64,000 nt of DNA from Streptomyces tendae (GTDB lineage: Bacteria; Actinomycetota; Actinomycetes; Streptomycetales; Streptomycetaceae), in the NCBI RefSeq assembly GCF_014650435.1, contig NZ_BMUY01000021.1, forward strand, positions 1-64,000, given 5' to 3'. Positions within the stretch are counted from its first letter, which is position 1. Each line of letters starts with the position of its first letter. The translations under genes were made by a program, and so were the position numbers. The notes under the pieces were generated by a model. It saw nothing but the letters and a program-made list of their open reading frames with translations, searched no databases and was not told where the DNA came from. Positions 27,259-35,673 of this stretch are shown piece by piece.

Positions 27259-28617
27259 ATGCCCCGCACATCCATCCCGGGAACGCCCGCCGTCCCAGGA
27301 ACGCCCGCCACCCTGGGAACGCCCACCACCCCGGACACGCCCGCTCTCGGCGGAAGCCGCTGGAACACCTTCCCTGCGGCCGGCACCACCCTGACCGCCC
27401 GCGAGTTCTTCACCGCCACCGAGCCGCTGCTCCAGGGCATCGTCGACGACAGCGCCCTCACCAGCGCCGACATCGCGGTGCTGGAGGATCAGATCCGCGC
27501 GACACTCGCCCTCGGCACCCGGGAGACCTCCCTCCCGCTGTACCTCGGCCCGGACAGCGCCTCGGCAGCGCGCGAACTGGGCGCGCAGGCCGAGACGATC
27601 GGCCGGGTGCTTGCCTCCTGGTCGACCGAGGCACTGGAGAGGCTACTCACCGATCCGGTACCGCTGCCCGCCGGCCCGCTGGTCGTCCGCAGCCACTGCT
27701 ACGGCCACCTGCTCACCCCTTCAGCAGCAGATCTGCTCCTCGGACGTCGCGGTGGACCGGTCTCGATGCAGCTCTACAACGAGTGGCTGCACCAGCTGGT
27801 CCTGCTGCGCGACGCCCTGCTGCCCTTCACCAACTGGCAGGATGCCCCGCTCCTGATCACCCCGACCGGGTTGCGGCACACCGAACCGGCCCGCGACGCG
27901 TTCCTCACCGAACTCCTGGTACGGCAGATCCGGCACACCAGCATCGTGGCCTTCGCCCGCAACGTCGTCACCGGCACCTCCGGTCCAGCCGGCTACGGCT
28001 TCGAGGCGAGTGGCGGCACCGCCCTTCCCGCCGTCCTCGACCAGCCGCCCCTGACCGCGCCCCGGCACCTGCTGACCTGGCGCCCCGACCCGTCCGTCGG
28101 TGAAGCCGCCACGTATGTCGCCGAGCTACAGGACTACTACGCCGCACCGCGCACCCTCGTCGAGGACCTGCCGCCCGCCACGACCACATCCGGCCCGCTC
28201 GCCGCCCGTCCCGTCACCGCGCCGGTCGTCGACGGGACCCGCACCGCGCGCATCGAGGTCACCCACGACGGCACCACCGCCCACGTCGACCTCGGCCAAG
28301 CCCTGCGCGGCCACCGCTTCGCCCACCGTGAGAGCCCCGCCGCAGCCGCCGCATCCGGCACCGCCGACGCCTGGTCCGCGCTGCGCGCGCCGGGACTGGT
28401 GTGGACGCGGAGCGGCGAGACCACCCTGGACGCCACCGCTCAGGACGACCTCGTCGTACTGGCCCTGCTCGGCCGCCTCTACCCGGAGAACCTCGCCCTG
28501 CGCCCCGCCGACCACTCCGCGGACCGTTCCGCTGCCCTTCCCGCTGCCCGGACGACCACGGACGGCACAGGACCGAGCCGCCTGGCGATCCTCGTCAACC
28601 CCGCGCAAGCCCGCTGA
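27259..28617 (+). CDS. Uncharacterised 452-residue protein
   Basis: CGGAGG lies eight bases before the ATG. Residues 1-32 are a degenerate GTP-rich tandem repeat (GTPAVPGTPATLGTPTTPDTP). Residues ~40-310 are well-structured and contain conserved-looking motifs (REFFTATEPLLQGI, RSHCYGHLLTPSAADLLL, MQLYNEWLHQLVLLRDALLPFTNWQ, SIVAFARNVVTGTSGPAGYGFEASGGT). The end is more variable. I do not recognise the family; there is no signal peptide or membrane segment. It lies between a TetR gene and an epoxide-hydrolase-like gene and is probably in a TetR-controlled operon. Codon use looks native. Confidence 0.78.
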   Translation: MPRTSIPGTPAVPGTPATLGTPTTPDTPALGGSRWNTFPAAGTTLTAREFFTATEPLLQGIVDDSALTSADIAVLEDQIRATLALGTRETSLPLYLGPDSASAARELGAQAETIGRVLASWSTEALERLLTDPVPLPAGPLVVRSHCYGHLLTPSAADLLLGRRGGPVSMQLYNEWLHQLVLLRDALLPFTNWQDAPLLITPTGLRHTEPARDAFLTELLVRQIRHTSIVAFARNVVTGTSGPAGYGFEASGGTALPAVLDQPPLTAPRHLLTWRPDPSVGEAATYVAELQDYYAAPRTLVEDLPPATTTSGPLAARPVTAPVVDGTRTARIEVTHDGTTAHVDLGQALRGHRFAHRESPAAAAASGTADAWSALRAPGLVWTRSGETTLDATAQDDLVVLALLGRLYPENLALRPADHSADRSAALPAARTTTDGTGPSRLAILVNPAQAR

Positions 28618-28661
28618 CGCCCACATCGCCACGCACACCAAGAAGTTCGAGGAAGAACAAC

Positions 28662-29543
28662 ATGATGCTCGACCATGAAGAAACGCCCGCCCGCACGGGC
28701 CGAGCAGCCGTGAACGGAACGAGTCTGCACTACCGCACAGCCGGGTCCGGCCCCGCGGTGGTGCTCCTGCACGGCGTACCCAAGACCAGCTACCACTGGC
28801 GCCACCTCCTTCCCAAGCTGACGCCCCACTACACCGTCGTCGTGCCGGACCTCCGCGGTCTCGGCGACTCCGCCCGGCCGTCTGACGGCTACGACTCCGC
28901 GACCATGAGCGACGACATCGCCGAGCTGATGAACCACCTCGGCCACCGGACATACGCCGTGGTGGGTGAGGACTGGGGAGCGGTGATCGGCTACCAGCTC
29001 GCCGCCCGCCACCGCGACCACGTCACCGCTCTCGTGTTCGCCGAGGCGCTGTTCCCGGGATTCGGCTTCGAGGACCACACGGCCCTCACCCCCGAGAACG
29101 TCTCCAGCGGCATGCACCTGTGGCATCTGGGCTTCTACTTCCAGCCGGACATCCCCGAGATGCTGATCAGCGGACACGAGCGCGAGCTGATCACCTACAT
29201 GATCAAGTACGAGCGCAGCCGGCCCGACACCGCCACCCCCGACGCGCTCGACGAATACGTGCGCTGCTACTCCATGCCCGGCGGCATCCGCGCGATGCTC
29301 TCCATCTACCGGGCCATGCTCGTCGACGCCGAACAGAACCGGCGGGCCGCAGAGAAGAAGCTGGACATCCCGGTCCTGGCGCTGGGCGGATCCGCGTTCA
29401 TAGGCGACCGCAACGAATCCCAGATGCGGCACATGGCTAACGACGTCACCGGCCACGTCTTCGACGCCGGCCACGACCTCGCGGAGGAAGTACCCGACGA
29501 GATGGCCGCCGTCCTCCTACCGTTCCTGGCCACGCACCAGTAA
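28662..29543 (+). CDS. Epoxide-hydrolase-like alpha/beta hydrolase
   Basis: 293 residues; GAGGAAG precedes the double ATG (28662 and 28665). Oxyanion motif LLHGVPKTSYHWR, and nucleophile elbow GEDWGAV with Asp instead of Ser, as in epoxide hydrolases and fluoroacetate/haloalkane dehalogenases. The His is in AGHDLAEEVPDE. Cap-domain sequence HLWHLGFYFQPDIPEMLISG fits the epoxide hydrolase/fluoroacetate dehalogenase branch. Predicted cytosolic hydrolysis of an epoxide or halo-acid. It lies 44 bases after the unknown protein gene and is followed by a strong terminator, closing the TetR-unknown-hydrolase unit. Confidence 0.87.
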   Translation: MMLDHEETPARTGRAAVNGTSLHYRTAGSGPAVVLLHGVPKTSYHWRHLLPKLTPHYTVVVPDLRGLGDSARPSDGYDSATMSDDIAELMNHLGHRTYAVVGEDWGAVIGYQLAARHRDHVTALVFAEALFPGFGFEDHTALTPENVSSGMHLWHLGFYFQPDIPEMLISGHERELITYMIKYERSRPDTATPDALDEYVRCYSMPGGIRAMLSIYRAMLVDAEQNRRAAEKKLDIPVLALGGSAFIGDRNESQMRHMANDVTGHVFDAGHDLAEEVPDEMAAVLLPFLATHQ

Positions 29544-29561
29544 CGGCCCCGGCACGGCGAG

Positions 29562-29614
29562 GGCCTCGCGGCCGTGCGGAACCGAACGATCTGGTTCCGC
29601 ACAGCCACGAGGCT
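29562..29614. terminator. Terminator at end of the TetR/hydrolase unit
   Basis: A 22-bp stem (29562-29583 / 29593-29614) with three G-T or similar mismatched positions and a 9-base loop; core GTGCGGAACC...GGTTCCGCAC. It is shared with the converging GntR gene. Confidence 0.88.
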
Positions 29615-29670
29615 CTCAAGCACCCCTCAGGCTCGGAGTTGGCGTCGTGGCGTGGGGCGAACCGCCCGGC

Positions 29671-30429
29671 CTACGCGTCGAAGTCGTACTCCAGGACGTA
29701 CGAGGCGGCGTCCAGCTTCATCTCATTGATCTCGACGGCGCGCCCCTCGCTCGTGAACGCGGTACGGCAGATGACGATGACCGGGGTGCCCGCGGCCATG
29801 CCCAACTGGTCGGCCTCGCCCTTCGAGGGCATGCGAGAGCGGATCTCCTCACGGAAGTGCACCGGCCCGTGGCCCAGTTCGGCGAGCCGGGCGTACGTCC
29901 CGCCCTTCCCGGTGTCCTCCTGAGTGATCGCGGACCCGGCGACCAGGGCGGCGGGCAAGTAGCTCGTCGCGAGCAGGACCGGCTTGCCGTCCAGGACGAA
30001 GCGCCGGCGCCGCACGCACACCGTCTCCCCGTCGGCCAGGTCCAGGACCGCGGCGACACCGTCGGGCGCCGCTTCCTCGGACACCGCGACCTGGTCCACA
30101 TCGAGTGAGCGGTTCTCGATGTCGGCCGACCAGATGGACCTGCCGTTGCCCCATTGCTGCCGGGCCAGACGCTGGATGCCCCGTCGCCGAAGCGGGCGGA
30201 ACTCCCGGACGAACACACCGGCGCCCTTGCGGGCCTCGACGACGCCCTCGTCCCGGAGGACGCTCAATGCCTGGCGGGCCGTCATACGCGCCACGCCGTA
30301 CGTCGCCATGAGGTCGTTCTCCCCCGGGAGCCGATCACCGGGACCGTACTCGCCCGACCGGATCGCTTCGCGCAGCGTGTCGGCGATCCGCTGGTACTTG
30401 GGCCGTCGGTCGTCTCCGGTATTGGCCAT
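29671..30429 (-). CDS. GntR-family regulator, HutC/UTRA type
   Basis: 252 residues starting MANTGDDRRPKYQRIADTLR, with GAGGAGG ahead of the ATG. N-terminal winged helix (YGPGDRLPGENDLMATYGVARMTARQALSVLRDEGVVEARKGAG) and a C-terminal UTRA ligand domain (SYLPAALVAG, FREEIRSRMPSKGEADQLGM, VIVICRTAF, SYVLEYDF). Such regulators sense sugars, histidine derivatives or, in Streptomyces plasmids, control transfer genes. The inverted repeat TCTCTAGACA/TGTCTAGAGA just upstream suggests autoregulation and control of the divergent genes. Confidence 0.9.
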   Translation of the reverse strand: MANTGDDRRPKYQRIADTLREAIRSGEYGPGDRLPGENDLMATYGVARMTARQALSVLRDEGVVEARKGAGVFVREFRPLRRRGIQRLARQQWGNGRSIWSADIENRSLDVDQVAVSEEAAPDGVAAVLDLADGETVCVRRRRFVLDGKPVLLATSYLPAALVAGSAITQEDTGKGGTYARLAELGHGPVHFREEIRSRMPSKGEADQLGMAAGTPVIVICRTAFTSEGRAVEINEMKLDAASYVLEYDFDA

Positions 30430-30448
30430 CCCGTGGGCCTCCTCTCCT

Positions 30449-30485
30449 TCTCTAGACACCTTAGGCCACAGTATCTGTCTAGAGA
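30449..30485. promoter_or_regulatory. GntR operator (TGTCTAGA inverted repeat)
   Basis: TCTCTAGACA (30449-30458) and TGTCTAGAGA (30476-30485), a perfect 10-bp inverted repeat with 17 bases between. Each arm contains a TCTAGA palindrome. It overlaps the GntR promoter region and faces the divergent small reading frame. Confidence 0.78.
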
Positions 30486-30519
30486 TGTCACGAATGGCTT
30501 CCTGAATGAGGGGTGTTGT

Positions 30520-30663
30520 ATGGCGTCGTACGGGATCGGTCCTTCGGCTGCAGCGTTGGCAGCGGCGAGAGCGTCGACTCGGACGTTCGTCGGCACGGAC
30601 AGACAGGGACTCGTCAGACGGCGGCTGCATCGCCCCCATCGCGAACTCAGCGGCGGGGAATGA
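30520..30663 (+). CDS. Possible 47-residue peptide
   Basis: ATG with GAGGGG seven bases upstream. It encodes an Ala-rich then Arg-rich peptide (MASYGIGPSAAALAAARAS...LVRRRLHRPHRELSGGE) ending six bases before the next start. No family is recognised. It may be a short leader or a real small protein of the anti-sigma-like ATPase unit. Support is only the ribosome site and tight spacing. Confidence 0.35.
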   Translation: MASYGIGPSAAALAAARASTRTFVGTDRQGLVRRRLHRPHRELSGGE

Positions 30664-30669
30664 GTCCGG

Positions 30670-31110
30670 GTGGCCTACGCGATCGACCGCTATCCGTGTG
30701 CGGAGTCGCCGCGCCTCGGCGCGATGACCTTGCATCCCGTCGCCGAGTCCGTACCCCGGTCCAGACGCTGGTTCCGAAAGTTCGTCACTCCCTACCAGCT
30801 GACGTGCTCGATCGACGACTGTGTCCTGCTGCTCTCCGAGCTGGTGACCAATGCCGTCGTCCACGGCACGTCAGACGCACCCTGGCTCGTCCAGGTCGAG
30901 TGGTTCCGTGCGGAGGCGTCACTCCGGGTAGAGGTGCACAACCCGGGGCTCCCGGAGAGCGTGCGGCTCAGGCACCCCGAGGCCAACGACGCGCACGGGC
31001 GCGGGCTGCTGCTGGTCGACTCCGTCGCCGACTCCTGGCACGCCGGCCCCAGCCGCTTTGGCGGAACGATGGTCTCCTTCGACATGGCCAACACCTGGCC
31101 ACCGCCCTGA
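30670..31110 (+). CDS. RsbW-like ATP-binding protein (anti-sigma/serine kinase fold)
   Basis: 146 residues from a GTG preceded by GGGGAA. HATPase_c domain with N-box LLLSELVTNAVVHG, and G1 box DAHGRGLLLVDSVAD; the last motif FGGTMVSFDM closes the fold. These single-domain proteins are very common in Streptomyces, and act either as anti-sigma kinases or as partners of XRE/DUF397 systems; neither a cognate anti-anti-sigma nor an XRE gene is adjacent. It ends beside the hairpin and repeat that delimit the island. Confidence 0.88.
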   Translation: MAYAIDRYPCAESPRLGAMTLHPVAESVPRSRRWFRKFVTPYQLTCSIDDCVLLLSELVTNAVVHGTSDAPWLVQVEWFRAEASLRVEVHNPGLPESVRLRHPEANDAHGRGLLLVDSVADSWHAGPSRFGGTMVSFDMANTWPPP

Positions 31111-31144
31111 CCTGACCGCCCGCACGATCGCCTACCCGGTACAC

Positions 31145-31191
31145 CAGTCGGCCCCAGCCCTGTTGAGTATCGGCAGGACAGGGGCCGACTG
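31145..31191. terminator. Hairpin between the ATPase gene and the island boundary
   Basis: CAGTCGGCCCC (31145-31155) pairs with GGGGCCGACTG (31181-31191) and can extend inward through CCCTGT/ACAGGG. A 14-bp palindrome AGGTAGGCCTACCT (31192-31205) follows. If the island is removed, this hairpin would lie immediately after the gpmA stop and may be its original terminator. Confidence 0.75.
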
Positions 31192-31197
31192 AGGTAG

Positions 31198-31217
31198 GCC
31201 TACCTCTTCTTGCCCTG
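31198..31217. repeat. Left boundary repeat (candidate att site)
   Basis: GCCTACCTCTTCTTGCCCTG; matches the gpmA 3' end copy at 39226-39245 in 18 of 20 positions, including 13 in a row. Confidence 0.6.
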
Positions 31218-31356
31218 AGTGTTATCGGGGCTCTTGGCGACCCTGCGTTTTTGCTGGTGAGAGGCAACGGGATCGACCGCCTAGTGGTCGTCGTTGGTCG
31301 TCATTGGCCACTGTCGAGCGGCCGCGGACGCCCCAGGGACGGCCCAGCCATCACCG

Positions 31357-31617
31357 TCACGAGCGTCGGCCTATCGCGTTGCATAATGCCTCGAACCGAC
31401 CCATGACGAGCCACCTCAATCGCCAGAACCAGCCTCTCCGCCTGCCCAATTGCTGCGGTAGCGGAGGCACCGGCATGCGCGGAAGTCGGGGAGGAGTAGG
31501 GCCACGTGGGCTTCGGCTTCGTCGACCTCCACCACCGTGCAGATGGCAGTAGCCGTTCCATCTGGCCGGGTTTCCGCACGCTCGTCCCTGCCGTGTCACC
31601 CCAGCACAACGTCCCAT
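31357..31617 (-). CDS. Small zinc-finger-like protein
   Basis: 86 residues. The N-terminus RCAGVTRQGRACGNPA...YCHLHGG carries a Cys-Cys-Cys-His pattern found in many short phage and mobile-element proteins (Cys/His knuckle ending in HGG). The rest is Arg/Pro-rich with a short hydrophobic Trp-rich stretch. The ribosome site is weak, so it may be a later-starting or decaying gene. It is the first gene inside the left boundary of the island. Confidence 0.5.
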   Translation of the reverse strand: MGRCAGVTRQGRACGNPARWNGYCHLHGGGGRRSRSPRGPTPPRLPRMPVPPLPQQLGRRRGWFWRLRWLVMGRFEALCNAIGRRS

Positions 31618-31917
31618 GAAGCGAGTCTGGCAGAGCCTGTGCAGGGAGGGTTCGGCTGTGGGGCAACTGCTCCAAGAGCTGCTGCGTTTCGCCCAGGAGC
31701 CATCAGCTTGGGACCTGCGAGCGTTGGGGACCGGTTCAGATGCTGACCTGGGCGAACAGCCAGGGCGCGGCCTCGCCGGTTGCGGCTGCCTTCACCGTGA
31801 TTCCCAGCTGTTCCCCGCTCGATCTGGTGCGCTTGCGGTGCGGGTTCTTGCCATCTGCGACGCGGCAGTGGCCGGAGTCCTGGCCGAGCCCCAGCTTCGC
31901 CCTTCCGTGCCACCCAC

Positions 31918-32130
31918 TCAGTGGCGCATCCCAGCCGCGAGTGCTGCCAGTGCCGAAAGCACGGTCAGTGTCGCGGCGAACGCTGTGCCGGCGCGGCGCA
32001 AAGCCTCGGGAAGGGAGACGCCGTCCAGCCAGGCCAGAAGCCCTGCCAAGGCGGCAACGAGAGCCGCCATCAGCCCCGAGGCGAGCACCACGAGGATGAA
32101 CAAGCTCAGTACGCCAGCAGTCGAGTTCAT
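31918..32130 (-). CDS. 70-residue small membrane protein
   Basis: Starts MNSTAGVLSLFILVVLASGLM after GGAGGAG. Two hydrophobic helices (LFILVVLASGLMAALVAALAG and FAATLTVLSALAALAAG) joined by a short loop LAWLDGVSLPEALRRAG. It is of the kind of small Streptomyces membrane protein often seen near XRE/NACHT or plasmid genes. It is divergent from the NACHT gene, with 113 bases between their starts, so they may share regulation. The NACHT protein's own HTH could act there. Confidence 0.65.
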   Translation of the reverse strand: MNSTAGVLSLFILVVLASGLMAALVAALAGLLAWLDGVSLPEALRRAGTAFAATLTVLSALAALAAGMRH

Positions 32131-32243
32131 AGGACTCCTCCAATGCAGCAGGTGCGGTTGCATTGGGAAGTTGGACCAAAGAGCGTGCAGGAGTGTTCAC
32201 GCTGAACGATGATGAACACATCGGTACGCCGGAGTGGAGTGGG

Positions 32244-35168
32244 ATGGGCGATACGACGAGTCGAACGGCAATCGGCATCACACAGGAGCACTCCCTTGCG
32301 CAGCTAGCCGGTGAGTTCAAGCGTCTTCGAGCAGAACGGCGCATGACTGTCGCGGCCTTGGCGGGTAGAGCCGCCTTGGGGCGGACTACTGTGAGTAAAG
32401 CGCTGAACGGGGCCACCGTTCCGACTGAAGAGACTGTCATCGCTCTGGCTCGGGAGCTCGGTGCTGCCCCTGAGCCGCTGCTCGAACTACGCCGTGCGGC
32501 GCTGTCTCGTGCTGATGCACTCGATCCCGCGGTGCGGGGCGAAGCTCGGGATGGGACCCTTGATACTCCAAAGGGCGAGACGGCGTTTGAGAGGCAGTAC
32601 CGTCGGTATGTTGACAACCGATGGGGAAAACTTTCTGTCATCGGGTTAGATGTGGCTCATCCGGAGCGATCATCATGGCCCCTAGACGTCGCCTATTTGG
32701 GATTGAGTCTCGGGGAATCAAAAACAAGGCCGCTCTCTCAAGACTCAAATAGAGCAACGAAGCGGCCAGCGACAGGCATACACGTCGAACAAGGATTTGC
32801 TGACCGAACGCGAATCCTGATACGCGGACTGGCTGGATGCGGAAAGACCACTTTGCTGCAATGGCTAGCCGTCAGCGCCGCACGCAGAAACTTTCCCGAA
32901 AGCCTGTCGCACCTAAATGATCGTGTTCCCTTTCTCCTGCGTCTAAGAACTCTAACGCGTGCCGGTGGTCTTCCGGTGCCAAGCGGCTACCTGGCGTCAA
33001 CTGGATGCCAATTGGCTGATGGTCAGCCGCAAGGCTGGGTCGACGACATCTTGACGCAAGGCCGAGGCCTCATTCTGGTTGATGGGATCGACGAAGTTGC
33101 TCAAGATCGTAGGGATGAAACGCGGACATGGTTGCAAGAGCTGCTGGCATGCTATCCCGATAACTTCTTCGCAGTAACCACTCGCCCCAACGCCGTCCGT
33201 GAGGGGTGGCTCTCGGAATTTGAGTTCAGTGAACTCACCATTCAGTCTATGACCCCAAAAGAGGTGGCAGTCTTTATTGATCGATGGCACGCGGCGGCTT
33301 CGGCGAATGCCGCAAGCGAAGAGGAAAAGCTACAGCTGGGTCTGCTTAAGGAAAAGCTGAGGGATTCAGTTCGAGCGCAGCGTGGACTGGCGCAGATGGC
33401 CACCTCTCCTTTGCTATCAGCTTTGGCTTGCGCGCTTCATAGAGACCGGCACGGCCATCTCCCAAACGGACGAATGGAGCTTTATGAGGCCGCGCTAAGC
33501 ATGCTGTTGTATCGCCGCGATAGAGAGCGGCAGATTGAAAATGGAGGAATCAGCCTAAGCGAACGTCAGAGCTTCCGCCTATTGCAGCGGTTAGCATACT
33601 GGATGGTAGATAACGGGCAAGACGAAATTAGCCGATATGATGCCGTGCATCATATCGCAGATGCTCTACCTTCCATGCCTGAAGTTGCTTGTCAAGGATC
33701 TGCTGAGCAAGTTCTTGACCATCTTATTGAGCGTAGCGGAATCTTACGCGCGCCTGACGATGACACCGTTGACTTCGTGCATCGAACTTTTCAGGATTAT
33801 CTAGCCGCCAAACTAGCTGTCGAAAGGAGAAATTTCGGCGTCTTGGCAAATCATGCGCATGACGATCGCTGGGAAGATGTTATTCGCATGGCAGTAGCTC
33901 ACGCTAGTCCCGCAGATGCGCAACAACTGCTGCGGAGGTTGATTTCCCGTGGAGATCGGAACACCTCCAACGCGGATGTGCGGCATCGATTGCACTTGCT
34001 GGCTGCCGCCAGCCTTGACTACGCTGCCGAGCTGGATCCCGAGACCCGAAATAAAGTGCGCTCACGCGCTGCAGCCGTTCTACCCCCGCGTAACGCGGAT
34101 GAGGCTGCGAGGCTAGCTAGAGTTGGCCCAGTAATTCTGGACCTCCTCCCAGGACCCGAAAATCTAAAAGGTCCCGAAGCCGCGGCAGTCGTTCACACGG
34201 CAGGACTATTGGGCGGCGACCAGTCTCTGACGCTATTGAAACGCTACCGGCAGTGCACGAAGGGCGAAGTACCTTTCTATCTGCAGCTCCATTGGAATCG
34301 ACACGATATTGCCGAGTACGCGCGCGAGGTGCTCTCTTACGCCGACCTGGATTATCTGACGATCAGCGTGCCTGAACAGATTGCCGAATTACACAGGATC
34401 AAGATCCCCCCTTCAGTTACATTTCAAGGTGACTTTACGGCAGAACAAATTTCGGCAGTGCCAGATGCAAAGCGTATTTTATCTCTGGATATCGGCTACA
34501 ACTCCGAGCTGAGCGACATGCAGTTTATAGGCGCATATCTGCGAACTCGGCGGCTTACATTGGACATATGTAATGGGCTTGACGATTTCTCTGCGCTGAA
34601 TGATTCCAGTGTGACATCCTTGAGTATCTGGAAGTCCAATCCCGACCATCTGAGGAGCCTAGCATTCCTCAGAAGCTTGAAAGAGTTCAGGATTAATTCA
34701 CATGGTCAATTTGAGAGCCTCCGTGACTTCATGCCACTCTCCGAGTTGACCTCCGTCTACCTCGGGCCGATGAATTGTGGATCCCTGTTCGGCGTGAGCG
34801 ACTGGCCTACAATCGAAGACTTCTCGATCTATGCATATGAGCCAGTAGAAGGTTTGTCCGATCTGGTAAATCTTCCGAATCTGCGGAGCCTTGACATCCA
34901 GGGGCCCCTTGCTGCCTTAATTGCCAGCCGCGCGCCAGTCATGGCCCAAGTTCAGAGACTGGTTATATCCTACACGGAAGCTATGGATCTGCGCATTTTT
35001 CAGGATAAGTTCCCTGGCTTGAAGGAGTTCAGGATTCTTTGCAATAAATCCCAAGCGGTTGACCTGGCGCCTCTGCGAGATGTCGGTGAATTCGTGATTC
35101 GGGTTGAAGGCGCAGGAGAGGTGCGCGGCACTGATGGCTTCACGCCCCAGAGGCTCATTGGGCACTGA
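32244..35168 (+). CDS. HTH-NACHT-LRR protein (bacterial NLR-like, candidate antiphage sensor)
   Basis: 974 residues from the ATG preceded by GGAGTGG; the frame is open upstream to a TTG at 32163. Residues 22-75 form an XRE-type HTH (FKRLRAERRMTVAALAGRAALGRTTVSKALNG). The NACHT ATPase follows: Walker A GLAGCGKT at 195-202, Walker B LILVDGIDE with DGIDE at 280-284, the sensor strand FFAVTTRP, and the downstream NACHT helical signature VDFVHRTFQDYLAAKLA near 510. Residues ~740-930 show leucine-rich repeat spacing (LSLDIGYN, LTLDICNG, LTSVYLGPMN, LRSLDIQG). This is an NLR layout, with a DNA-binding domain as effector. AT-rich codon use and TTA codons (e.g. residue 135) show recent acquisition and bldA dependence. 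Bacterial NACHT proteins can defend against phage; that role is inferred here. Confidence 0.92.
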   Translation: MGDTTSRTAIGITQEHSLAQLAGEFKRLRAERRMTVAALAGRAALGRTTVSKALNGATVPTEETVIALARELGAAPEPLLELRRAALSRADALDPAVRGEARDGTLDTPKGETAFERQYRRYVDNRWGKLSVIGLDVAHPERSSWPLDVAYLGLSLGESKTRPLSQDSNRATKRPATGIHVEQGFADRTRILIRGLAGCGKTTLLQWLAVSAARRNFPESLSHLNDRVPFLLRLRTLTRAGGLPVPSGYLASTGCQLADGQPQGWVDDILTQGRGLILVDGIDEVAQDRRDETRTWLQELLACYPDNFFAVTTRPNAVREGWLSEFEFSELTIQSMTPKEVAVFIDRWHAAASANAASEEEKLQLGLLKEKLRDSVRAQRGLAQMATSPLLSALACALHRDRHGHLPNGRMELYEAALSMLLYRRDRERQIENGGISLSERQSFRLLQRLAYWMVDNGQDEISRYDAVHHIADALPSMPEVACQGSAEQVLDHLIERSGILRAPDDDTVDFVHRTFQDYLAAKLAVERRNFGVLANHAHDDRWEDVIRMAVAHASPADAQQLLRRLISRGDRNTSNADVRHRLHLLAAASLDYAAELDPETRNKVRSRAAAVLPPRNADEAARLARVGPVILDLLPGPENLKGPEAAAVVHTAGLLGGDQSLTLLKRYRQCTKGEVPFYLQLHWNRHDIAEYAREVLSYADLDYLTISVPEQIAELHRIKIPPSVTFQGDFTAEQISAVPDAKRILSLDIGYNSELSDMQFIGAYLRTRRLTLDICNGLDDFSALNDSSVTSLSIWKSNPDHLRSLAFLRSLKEFRINSHGQFESLRDFMPLSELTSVYLGPMNCGSLFGVSDWPTIEDFSIYAYEPVEGLSDLVNLPNLRSLDIQGPLAALIASRAPVMAQVQRLVISYTEAMDLRIFQDKFPGLKEFRILCNKSQAVDLAPLRDVGEFVIRVEGAGEVRGTDGFTPQRLIGH

Positions 35169-35550
35169 ATGTCCTGCCCTCTGCGAGCCGCAGATACACA
35201 AGCGGTCGGCGGAGCGGCTTTGGGGTGGCGCTGCTTTGGCGCGAGCGATCATGGCCCCGTAAGCTTCCGGCGCGTCGGGCAGTCTATGGACCTGCCCGGT
35301 AAAGCACGAAGTTGAGGCCATGATCTTCGAGGCTCGCGCCAAAGTGGCTCCGTAAAGCCGTGGAGCCGGCCGCCCCAGCCGCGATGTACCCCTTCTCTCG
35401 CATCAGGCGACTGATTGTTGCGAGCGCGGCACGGGCGCCAGCCGGGCTGGAGCGGGGCGGAGACAGGAGCGCAGGACCGGTCGGGGGCCGGGCCGCGCGC
35501 GGGGAGCGGAGTGAGCCGCCTTGAACCAGTAGGGAAAGTTGTAACTCAGT
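35169..35550. other. Gap between the NACHT gene and the IS: fragments only
   Basis: No intact gene recognised. On the minus strand 35284-35400 could encode a 39-residue tail (MREKGYIAAGAAGS...HGLNFVLYRAGP) without a ribosome site. The DNA returns to high G+C after about 35400. The sequence next to the IS (35521-35565) is the continuation of the small gene split at 37997-38011. Confidence 0.4.
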
Positions 35551-35565
35551 CGCTGGAGCAGGGGC
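35551..35565. repeat. Left 15-bp target-site duplication
   Basis: CGCTGGAGCAGGGGC, identical to 37997-38011 on the other side of the IS. Confidence 0.9.
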
Positions 35566-35673
35566 TGTCTTGTCTCGGTTGATGCTTGACGCTGTGGCGT
35601 CACCTGATGCTTGACACCGCTTGTCTCGGCTTGGCTGTGCGCGTCGTATCCGCGTGCAGGGAGGGCCGGGGCC

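Noticed and set aside
31736..31909. Minus-strand frame ending ...LGITVKAAATGEAAPWLFAQVSI
   Set aside because: The residues look protein-like, but there is no start codon or ribosome site in range; it may be a remnant of an element gene, but cannot be supported as a gene.
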